Positions 1 through 5,266 of a stretch of 5,364 nt of DNA are shown here, piece by piece. The translations under genes were made by a program, and so were the position numbers. Position 1 is the first letter of the stretch; every line of letters begins with the position of its first letter. The DNA comes from Bacillota bacterium (GTDB lineage Bacteria; Bacillota_A; Clostridia; Lachnospirales; Bianqueaceae): assembly GCA_017420625.1 (NCBI GenBank), contig JAFOIR010000335.1, positions 1-5,364 on the forward strand. Reading direction: 5' to 3'. The notes beneath the pieces were generated by a model. The model ran no database searches. It was not told where the DNA came from and saw nothing but the letters and a program-made list of their open reading frames with translations.

Positions 1-2
1 AC

Positions 3-347
3 TGTGGTATCAGCGAAGCGATTACCGGTGATGTTGCAATCGGCAAAGGTCCGGTCATCTGCAATAATCCATCCATTCACAAAAAATTGAATGCCCAGCT
101 GCGCGAGTGTGCGAAAAAGCTGAATATGTCGATTCAGACTGAAGCCGCCAACGGACATACCGGAACCGACGGAGACACCATGCATTTTACTGGAATCGGG
201 GTACCGTTTGCTCTGGTTTCGATCCCTCTTCGGTATATGCATAATCCGGATGAGGTGGGATCGCTCAAAGACATCCAGGACTGCATTGATCTTCTGGCCG
301 AGTTTCTCGTCAGATGCAGTCCGGATATGAATCTGAAACCATTCTGA
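3..347 (+). CDS. M42-family metallo-aminopeptidase, C-terminal fragment (5' end outside window)
   Basis: The frame is open from the window edge (codons start at position 3) to a TGA at 345-347, giving the last 114 residues of a longer protein. M42 enzymes are cytoplasmic di-metal aminopeptidases (glutamyl aminopeptidase, FrvX and the protein long annotated as endoglucanase M) that trim N-terminal residues from peptides. The family's C-terminal signatures are visible: an IGKGPVI strand at the start, the GTDGD segment (162-176) matching the family GTDA motif, then GIGVP, and IPLRYMHNP, whose His (codon 240-242) corresponds to the last metal ligand. The other metal ligands and the catalytic Glu lie upstream of the window and cannot be checked. 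An in-frame TTG at 87 is an internal Leu, not a start, because homology continues before it. It sits 8 nt before the GNAT gene and is probably co-transcribed with it. Its exact substrate is unknown. Confidence 0.88.
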   Translation, partial: CGISEAITGDVAIGKGPVICNNPSIHKKLNAQLRECAKKLNMSIQTEAANGHTGTDGDTMHFTGIGVPFALVSIPLRYMHNPDEVGSLKDIQDCIDLLAEFLVRCSPDMNLKPF

Positions 348-355
348 GAGATATC

Positions 356-748
356 ATGGAATACAGAATTATAGATGGCGCGGATCAGATGCGTGTGGAA
401 GAAGTGGCAAGGCTTCTTAAGATGACGTATTGGGCGGATAAGCGTTCCTTGGAGACGATCGAAAAGGCCATGCAGAATTCTTCCTGCTACGGCATTTATC
501 TGGATGATGAAAAGAAGCTTGTCGGATTCGCAAGGGTCATCAGTGATTATGCAACGACCTATTACCTTTGTGACGTGATCATCGACGAAGCATACCGGCA
601 TCAGGGACTTGGTAAGGCACTGGTTTCCTATATCGAATCCCGTCCGGAATATGCCGGACTGCACGGAATGCTGAAGACAAGGGATGCCCATGACCTGTAC
701 CGCAAATTTGGGTATGAAGTTGCGACAGGAAGAATAATGGTCAAATAG
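356..748 (+). CDS. GNAT-family N-acetyltransferase
   Basis: This 130-residue protein has the GNAT acetyl-CoA-binding signature: a beta-strand (CDVIIDEAY, residues 72-80) runs into RHQGLGKAL (81-89), the R-x-x-G-x-G/A pyrophosphate loop followed by helix alpha3. The later DAHDLYRKFGY (110-120) is the common GNAT C-terminal segment, where the Tyr often acts as general acid. The N-terminal TYWADKRS and the NSSCYGIY and GFARVISDYAT blocks resemble a widespread small bacterial GNAT subfamily of unknown substrate. I chose ATG 356 because it follows a GAGAGA purine tract (346-351) and gives the usual family N-terminus. The in-frame ATG at 314 would add 14 residues lying inside the upstream peptidase gene. 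The acceptor (small amine, amino acid or protein) cannot be read from the sequence. The length is normal for a single-domain GNAT. Confidence 0.9.
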   Translation: MEYRIIDGADQMRVEEVARLLKMTYWADKRSLETIEKAMQNSSCYGIYLDDEKKLVGFARVISDYATTYYLCDVIIDEAYRHQGLGKALVSYIESRPEYAGLHGMLKTRDAHDLYRKFGYEVATGRIMVK

Positions 749-764
749 ATGGAGAGATATAAAG

Positions 765-1718
765 ATGAATTCGATCGTACTGGCTTTTAATGCGGTTTTT
801 CCGCTTCTGGCGTTTATGGTGATCGGGTATCTGCTGGGTGTGATTGGCTTATTTAAGAAAAGTACTGCAGATGGAATCAACGCACTGGTATTCAAAGTTT
901 TTCTTCCTTGCAGTATTTTTCAAAGCATTTATAATGCGGACATCAGAAGTACCTTTGACTGGAAGCTGGGTCTTTTTGTTGGTGTTTCCTGTATCATTTC
1001 CTATATTCTGATTACACTGATCGTTAATCACTTTGAGAAGGATAAGACGGTTGCACCGGTCATGATTCAGGGCATTCATAAGGCCAACTACAATCTTCTG
1101 GTCATTTCTATTGTTTCCAGCTTCTTCGGGACAGAGATCGGTATGGCAGCTGTACTGGTGGTTGTGATCACCCCGATCGTTAATACCTGTTCCACTCACG
1201 CATTTGAATCTGCCAGAGGAAGTTCCTCGATGCATGGAAAGACCGGATTTTTCAAACTGTTGAAAAAGATCATTCTGAATCCCATGGTCTTCAGCAGTCT
1301 TTTGGGTCTTGCTGTCAGCCTTTCCGGAATCAAACTGCCAGGTCTGATCATGAACAGTGTGGTCAGTAAACTGGCGGCTATGGCGACACCCGCTGCCATG
1401 TTGGCTCTTGGGTGCGGTTTCAATTTCAAAACGATGAAGAAGTGGATCAGACATCTGGCATATGTCTGTGCGGGAAAACTGATCATACTTCCTCTGATTA
1501 TCGTTACAATAGCCGTGCTGCTTGGAGTTCGCGGTGCTAATCTGATTGCAGTTCTTTTGTTCAGCGGTGCACCGGCTGCTGTCAATTCCTATAGTACGGC
1601 CGTATCCATGGGCGGAAATGAAGAATTGGCAGGAGAGATCGTTGCGGTCACTTCACTGCTTTCGGTTTTCACTTTATTCGGTTTCTTAAGCATTCTCGGA
1701 ACAATGGGGTATATTTAA
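765..1718 (+). CDS. AEC-family (auxin efflux carrier-type) transporter
   Basis: This 317-residue polytopic inner-membrane protein has about ten hydrophobic segments, roughly at residues 5-27, 37-57, 66-87, 97-118, 124-145, 168-188, 194-218, 230-254, 257-280 and 291-314. A polar loop (146-167) between two five-helix halves is typical of the Mem_trans/AEC fold. Recognisable family blocks are NPMVFSSLLGLAVS (172-185), the small-residue run ATPAAMLALGCG (207-218), and GAPAAVNSYSTAVSMGGNEE (268-287) before the last helix. Bacterial AEC proteins include malate and malonate carriers and many of unknown substrate. The family is secondary and lacks ATPase motifs. The start at 765 has GGAGAG (751-756) eight nt upstream. 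The next gene begins 2 nt after the stop. Its place upstream of a sugar-acid-type enzyme pair makes an organic-acid substrate plausible, but that is inference. Confidence 0.9.
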   Translation: MNSIVLAFNAVFPLLAFMVIGYLLGVIGLFKKSTADGINALVFKVFLPCSIFQSIYNADIRSTFDWKLGLFVGVSCIISYILITLIVNHFEKDKTVAPVMIQGIHKANYNLLVISIVSSFFGTEIGMAAVLVVVITPIVNTCSTHAFESARGSSSMHGKTGFFKLLKKIILNPMVFSSLLGLAVSLSGIKLPGLIMNSVVSKLAAMATPAAMLALGCGFNFKTMKKWIRHLAYVCAGKLIILPLIIVTIAVLLGVRGANLIAVLLFSGAPAAVNSYSTAVSMGGNEELAGEIVAVTSLLSVFTLFGFLSILGTMGYI

Positions 1719-1720
1719 AA

Positions 1721-2467
1721 ATGGAAAGACGACTGTCACTGAACGCTAATCAAATCAAATTGATTGCGATCGCTGCCATGACGATCGATCATCTCGTCTG
1801 GGCACTGTTTCCCGGCACGCAAGCGGTGTGGTATGTTTTTGCGCTGCATATCATCGGGAGACTGACAGCTCCGATCATGTGGTTTTTTATCGCAGAAGGC
1901 TGCCATTATACCCATCATCCCGGGAAGTATATGCTGAGGCTGTTTTTGTTTGCTGTCATCTCTCACTTTGCTTATGATTTTGCCTTTGGAATTCCTTTCC
2001 TTCCGCTATCAACCGGAGCTTTCAATCAGACCAGCGTGATGTGGTCCCTTGCCTGGGCAGTTGTTTTGATTTTCATCTGCCGGAATGATCGTATTCCTCA
2101 ATGGATGAAGATAGTATCCATCGTACTCATCTGCGTGATTTCCTTCCCGTCGGACTGGTCCAGTATTGCGGTTATGTGTCCTTTCTTCCTGTATGCTCAT
2201 CGAGGAAATTTCAAAATGCAGGCATGGGATATCGTCCTATGGACATTCATCTATGCAGCTGTTTATTTTCTCTTTCTGGATAAACTCTACGGTATCCTGC
2301 AGATGTTTACGTTTCTGTCGATTCCCATCCTTTCATGTTACAGCGGCGAAAGGGGAAAATGGAAAGGCATGAAATGGCTGTTCTATCTGTATTATCCGGC
2401 ACATCTGGTCGTTATTGGAATTATCCGGATCATCCTTCACGGCAATATCTCACTGATCTTTCAATAA
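1721..2467 (+). CDS. TraX-like multi-spanning membrane protein
   Basis: This 248-residue, strongly hydrophobic protein matches the TraX family pattern. Near the N-terminus is QIKLIAIAAMTIDHL (11-25) with the conserved Asp-His pair (D23, H24). It is followed by HIIGRLTAPIMWFFIAEG (43-60), the short HYTHHPGKYMLRLFLFA block (62-78), and a C-terminal KGMKWLFYLYYPAHL (215-229). TraX on the F plasmid acetylates the N-terminus of pilin. Chromosomal homologues are common in Bacillota without any pilus system, and their acceptor is unknown. The fold is usually related to membrane acyltransferases, where the Asp/His pair in the first helix is the suspected catalytic site. The gene starts 2 nt after the AEC stop with only a weak GGGG (1706-1709) upstream, so it is probably translated by coupling to the carrier gene. 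No conjugation genes are visible nearby, so pilin acetylation should not be assumed. Confidence 0.85.
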   Translation: MERRLSLNANQIKLIAIAAMTIDHLVWALFPGTQAVWYVFALHIIGRLTAPIMWFFIAEGCHYTHHPGKYMLRLFLFAVISHFAYDFAFGIPFLPLSTGAFNQTSVMWSLAWAVVLIFICRNDRIPQWMKIVSIVLICVISFPSDWSSIAVMCPFFLYAHRGNFKMQAWDIVLWTFIYAAVYFLFLDKLYGILQMFTFLSIPILSCYSGERGKWKGMKWLFYLYYPAHLVVIGIIRIILHGNISLIFQ

Positions 2468-2471
2468 AGAA

Positions 2472-2476
2472 GGGAG
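2472..2476 (+). promoter_or_regulatory. Ribosome binding site that sets the SDR start
   Basis: GGGAG lies 5 nt before ATG 2482 and 14 nt before the in-frame ATG 2491, so 2482 is preferred. The much earlier in-frame ATG at 2335 lies inside the TraX-like gene and would add 49 residues that do not look like an SDR N-terminus. Confidence 0.75.
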
Positions 2477-2481
2477 AAGCT

Positions 2482-3330
2482 ATGACAGCTATGACAGAAA
2501 AGAAGACAGCGCTGATCACAGGAGCCTCGCGCGGCATTGGACGCGGAATTGCACTGGAGCTGGCATCGGAAGGATACGATATTGCCTTCAGCTATCGGGA
2601 ATATGAAGAAGGTGCCAGGGAAGTGAAACAGCTGATCGATGAAAAGGGTGTTTCCTGCCGGTATTATCAGGCATCGATGGAAGATCTGAATGATCCGGCC
2701 AGATTGGTCGACCAGGTTCATGAAGACTTCGGAAGGATCGATGTGATCGTTTGCAATGCTGCAAAGGACAGGCGATTCAGCATATTGGTCGCGACACCGG
2801 AAGATATGAATTTCATGACATCAACGCTGTACAGTGCCCAGATGCTCTGTGCCGGAGCGGCAGCCAGACATATGGTCCGGGACCGGATTCCCGGGAGTAT
2901 CATCTTTATTACATCCGTTCACGGACAAATGATCAATACCAATGACTTTGTCTATGGCGGGATGAAAGCGGCCATCGAGCGTTCCTGCCGATCTCTGGCA
3001 CTGGAACTGGCTCCGTATCATATAAGAGTCAATTGTATTGCACCAGGTGCGATCAACGTCCGGAATGTAGAGGATGATAAGCTGAAATATCCCTATCGGG
3101 ATATCGTTCCGCTTGGCCGAAGAGGTACAGCGGAAGATATCGCGAAAGCAGCCGCTTTCCTGTCTTCTGATAGGGCAGACTATATCACCGGTGAGACTCT
3201 TCGGATCGACGGAGGTCTTGCCCTGCCGAGCGTTCCGGAGGGATGGGCTCAGGCTTATCCGCTGGATAAAGGCTTTATCGAGAGAAGCTACGAAGAAATG
3301 ATTACGGAGGTGAAACCAAGTCATGTCTGA
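2482..3330 (+). CDS. Short-chain dehydrogenase/reductase (classical SDR)
   Basis: This 282-residue soluble NAD(P)H-dependent oxidoreductase has a Rossmann fold. The cofactor motif TGASRGIG is at 13-20, the NAA (NNAG-like) motif at 92-94, the catalytic Ser at 145 (ITS), and the Y-x3-K pair at Y158/K162. IRVNCIAPGAI (181-191) and ITGETLRIDGG (235-245) follow. R17 in the glycine loop and R39 after the second beta-strand suggest NADP(H) preference, as in FabG-like enzymes. The body ends near residue 249, as usual. A tail of about 32 residues rich in charged and aromatic residues (251-282) is extra. The helix-4 Asn of the classical catalytic tetrad is not visible at its expected place (residues 113-118 read TSTLYS). 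The gene overlaps the downstream enolase-superfamily gene by 8 nt, pointing to a joint pathway, probably oxidation or reduction of a sugar acid or polyol. The substrate is not determinable; FabG-like acyl reduction is a less likely alternative given the context. Confidence 0.9.
   Translation: MTAMTEKKTALITGASRGIGRGIALELASEGYDIAFSYREYEEGAREVKQLIDEKGVSCRYYQASMEDLNDPARLVDQVHEDFGRIDVIVCNAAKDRRFSILVATPEDMNFMTSTLYSAQMLCAGAAARHMVRDRIPGSIIFITSVHGQMINTNDFVYGGMKAAIERSCRSLALELAPYHIRVNCIAPGAINVRNVEDDKLKYPYRDIVPLGRRGTAEDIAKAAAFLSSDRADYITGETLRIDGGLALPSVPEGWAQAYPLDKGFIERSYEEMITEVKPSHV
3306..3313 (+). promoter_or_regulatory. Strong Shine-Dalgarno inside the SDR gene for the enolase-superfamily gene
   Basis: GGAGGTGA, a near-full anti-16S match, sits 9 nt before ATG 3323 and within the last codons of the SDR gene. 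With the 8-nt overlap it fixes the start at 3323 and implies translational coupling. Confidence 0.85.
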
Positions 3331-4531
3331 TATTCGAATCACAAAGGTCAGTGCGATTGAAACCTGCCCGCAGGGATCGAATCTGATTATTGTTCGGATC
3401 GACACCAACCAGCCTGGACTGTATGGGTATGGATGTGCGACCTACACACAGCGGCATAAGGCGGTGGTAACGGCGATCGAAGAATATATGGATCAGCTGC
3501 TTCAGGGAAGAGATGCGATGGCCATCAATGACAATTGGTCAGTGATGATGAATTCATCCTACTGGCGCAACGGCCCGGTACTGAATAATGCCATCTCCGG
3601 CTGTGATATGGCACTATGGGATATCGCAGGGAAAGTTCTGAATGCTCCGGTCTGGCAGCTTTGGGGCGGAAAGGTTCGTGAGGCAGTCCCGGTCTACCGT
3701 CATACCAATGCAACCGACTATGGGGCACTCGATGAAGCCATAAGCCGGTATCTGGAAGAGGGATATCAGTATCTTCGGATCCAGTACGGCGGTTACGGTG
3801 GAAAGGAAGCATTCCTGAAGACACCGGAAGGAAGCCCGGAAGGTGCCTATTATGATGCAAAGAAATATCTGCGCAGCGTCCCGGCGCTCTTTGATCATGT
3901 CCGAAGCCGCTTTGGCGAGGAAATCGAACTCTTACACGATGTCCATGAACGATTAAACCCGATCGATGCTGTCTGGCTGGCTAAACAGCTCGAGCAGTAC
4001 AGACCTTTCTTCCTTGAAGATGCACTCTCACCGGAAGACGGCTTCTGGTTCAAGAAGATTCGCGAAGCCAGCGCCACACCTCTGGCAATGGGTGAACTGT
4101 TCAATAACCCCATGGAATGGCAGCCGCTGATCGAGAGTCGCTGGATCGACTATATCCGCTGTCATGTCTCTCAGATCGGCGGAGTGACACCCGCACGTAA
4201 ACTGGCAGCCTACTGTGAGCCTTTTGGTGTCAAGACAGCCTGGCATGGGCCGGGAGATGTTTCTCCTATTGGTCATATGGCAAATGTACATCTGGATTTG
4301 ACCACGACCAATTTCGGAATCCAGGAATGGTGCGGTATGGAGGAGGATCCAAAAGTGCAGGAGATATTCCAGGGCATGAGCGAGATTCACGATGGCTTTG
4401 CCTGGGCTAATGATAAACCAGGCTGGGGAATTGAGATCGATCTTAAGGCTGCAGCCAAGTATCCTTGTGACAGTGCTCAGCCGCACTGGCTTCTGGCGAG
4501 ATTACCCGATGGTACATCCGTCAAAGCATAA
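3323..4531 (+). CDS. Enolase-superfamily dehydratase-like protein, D-mannonate dehydratase/RspA subgroup
   Basis: This 402-residue protein is full length for the mandelate racemase/ManD group, whose members remove water from sugar acids such as D-mannonate or D-gluconate using an enolate stabilised by Mg2+. The N-terminal capping domain covers about 1-120 (YWRNGPVLNNAISGCDMALWDI at 80-101 is typical), followed by the barrel. Mg2+ ligands are D206, E232 and E258. Other active-site positions matching ManD are R152, H208 (DVH), R279 (YIRC), H308 and D312 (HGPGD), and E335 (GIQE). The spacing from D206 to E335 equals that of the Novosphingobium enzyme as I recall it (210 to 339). Two differences stand out: Phe164 occupies the place of the catalytic Tyr159, and the following loop is about nine residues shorter. 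Pro310 replaces an Ala in the HGA motif. The true substrate is therefore uncertain, and the name D-mannonate dehydratase should not be transferred. It is coupled to the SDR upstream. Confidence 0.88.
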   Translation: MSDIRITKVSAIETCPQGSNLIIVRIDTNQPGLYGYGCATYTQRHKAVVTAIEEYMDQLLQGRDAMAINDNWSVMMNSSYWRNGPVLNNAISGCDMALWDIAGKVLNAPVWQLWGGKVREAVPVYRHTNATDYGALDEAISRYLEEGYQYLRIQYGGYGGKEAFLKTPEGSPEGAYYDAKKYLRSVPALFDHVRSRFGEEIELLHDVHERLNPIDAVWLAKQLEQYRPFFLEDALSPEDGFWFKKIREASATPLAMGELFNNPMEWQPLIESRWIDYIRCHVSQIGGVTPARKLAAYCEPFGVKTAWHGPGDVSPIGHMANVHLDLTTTNFGIQEWCGMEEDPKVQEIFQGMSEIHDGFAWANDKPGWGIEIDLKAAAKYPCDSAQPHWLLARLPDGTSVKA

Positions 4532-4546
4532 GAAGGAGGATCCGGC

Positions 4547-5152
4547 ATGGATGTAAAAGAGAACGAGTTACCGGATGAACTTTGCACAAAGACGATCGCC
4601 TATATTCAGGAATTGTTCAAGGGGAATTCCGGCGGTCACGGAGCTGATCATACCATCCGCGTTTTTCATAATGCCATGATGATCGCTGAGAAGGAACCTG
4701 CCTGTGATCGGACTGTCGTGATGCTTTCTGCACTTCTCCATGATGCGGATGATCATAAGCTGTTTCATACCAGGAATAATCAAAATGCCAGATCTTTCCT
4801 TGAACAGCAGAGGGTTCCGAAAGAGAAAATCGAGTATATCTGTGAAGCAATCAACTCTGTTTCTTTCAGCCAGAATCAGGGATCATATCCGCGAACACTG
4901 GAAGGTGCGATCGTACAGGATGCAGACCGATTGGATGCGATCGGTGCAGTCGGAGTAGCCAGGACTTTCGCATATGGCGGAGAGCACGGGCGTTCGATGG
5001 AAGAAACAGTACAGCATTTTTACGATAAACTGCTGCTTTTGAAGGACAGGATGAATACAGAAACAGCCAAAAAGATCGCTTTGAAAAGACATGCTTTTCT
5101 TGTTTCCTATCTGAAGGAACTGGAAGAAGAGTTAAGATCAGAAAATGAATAG
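4547..5152 (+). CDS. HD-domain metal-dependent phosphohydrolase (YedJ-like)
   Basis: This 201-residue soluble protein has the HD-superfamily metal site: H35 in GHGADHTIRV (30-39), the HD dyad H65-D66 in LLHDADDHK (63-71), and the distal Asp D125 in QDADRLDAIGAVGVARTFAYGG (124-145). The last block is the hallmark of the YedJ-type branch. These proteins are thought to hydrolyse phosphate esters of nucleotides or other small molecules, but the natural substrate of this branch is not established. The C-terminus is helical and acidic (ELEEELRSENE). A textbook GGAGG (4535-4539) lies 7 nt before the ATG, and the gene begins 15 nt after the enolase-superfamily stop, so it is the last gene of the transcription unit before the terminator at 5172. 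Whether it serves the sugar-acid genes or is a housekeeping passenger cannot be told. Confidence 0.9.
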   Translation: MDVKENELPDELCTKTIAYIQELFKGNSGGHGADHTIRVFHNAMMIAEKEPACDRTVVMLSALLHDADDHKLFHTRNNQNARSFLEQQRVPKEKIEYICEAINSVSFSQNQGSYPRTLEGAIVQDADRLDAIGAVGVARTFAYGGEHGRSMEETVQHFYDKLLLLKDRMNTETAKKIALKRHAFLVSYLKELEEELRSENE

Positions 5153-5171
5153 GACTGCTGACGTCAGATTT

Positions 5172-5206
5172 TGCCTCCCGATAAGATGCGGGAGGCATTG
5201 CTTTTT
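5172..5206 (+). terminator. Intrinsic (Rho-independent) terminator
   Basis: A perfect 9-bp GC-rich stem, TGCCTCCCG (5172-5180) pairing with CGGGAGGCA (5189-5197), closes an 8-nt loop and is followed by TTGCTTTTT. It lies 20 nt after the HD-gene stop and should end the seven-gene transcript. In the reverse direction the hairpin has no good T tract close by, so it looks one-directional. Confidence 0.92.
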
Positions 5207-5226
5207 CAGAAGAAAACAGGTATAAT
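5198..5226 (+). promoter_or_regulatory. Predicted sigma-A-type promoter of the LexA-like gene
   Basis: A perfect TATAAT occupies 5221-5226. At the optimal 17-nt spacing lies TTGCTT (5198-5203), which shares only the TTG of the TTGACA consensus, so the -35 is weak. There is no TGn extension. Transcription would start near 5232-5234. The weak -35 falls in the T-rich tail of the preceding terminator. Confidence 0.7.
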
Positions 5227-5227
5227 A

Positions 5228-5256
5228 TCTATCATAAACAAGCTGTTTACGATAGA
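5228..5256. promoter_or_regulatory. 29-nt near-perfect inverted repeat over the transcription start, likely operator
   Basis: The left arm TCTATCATAAACA (5228-5240) and right arm TGTTTACGATAGA (5244-5256) are complementary at 12 of 13 positions (A5234 versus C5250 is the only mismatch) around a 3-nt AGC centre. It begins one base after the -10 box, covers the predicted +1 and touches the Shine-Dalgarno, the expected place for a repressor site. It could also form an RNA hairpin, but the outer left arm lies before the predicted transcript start. The binding protein is not known; autoregulation by the LexA-like product is the natural guess. Confidence 0.6.
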
Positions 5257-5266
5257 GGGAAGTATC

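Noticed and set aside
314..355. The earlier ATG for the GNAT gene
   Set aside because: It lies within the peptidase gene; ATG 356 has a purine-rich tract upstream and gives the usual family N-terminus.
134..895. A 253-codon open frame on the minus strand across the peptidase end, GNAT gene and AEC start
   Set aside because: It runs opposite three recognisable genes, its translation has no coherent domain, and it includes reverse complements of conserved GNAT and M42 motifs.
849..1454. A 201-codon minus-strand open frame in the AEC gene
   Set aside because: The His/Asn/Asp-rich, low-hydrophobicity product is the expected mirror of a membrane-protein gene; no start context or homology is seen.
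1721..2467. The TraX-like gene as evidence of a plasmid or integrative conjugative element
   Set aside because: Chromosomal TraX homologues are common in Bacillota, and no relaxase, mating-pore, integrase or attachment-site signal is present.
2335..2481. A 49-residue N-terminal extension of the SDR from ATG 2335
   Set aside because: It lies inside the TraX-like gene in another frame, does not resemble an SDR N-terminus, and a proper Shine-Dalgarno precedes ATG 2482.
2821..3408. A 195-codon open frame on the minus strand within the SDR gene
   Set aside because: It is antisense to conserved SDR motifs and the SDR/enolase junction, with no recognisable protein family.
5158..5167. Perfect 10-nt palindrome CTGACGTCAG between the HD stop and the terminator
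   Set aside because: It is short, isolated and without a second copy seen; likely chance.
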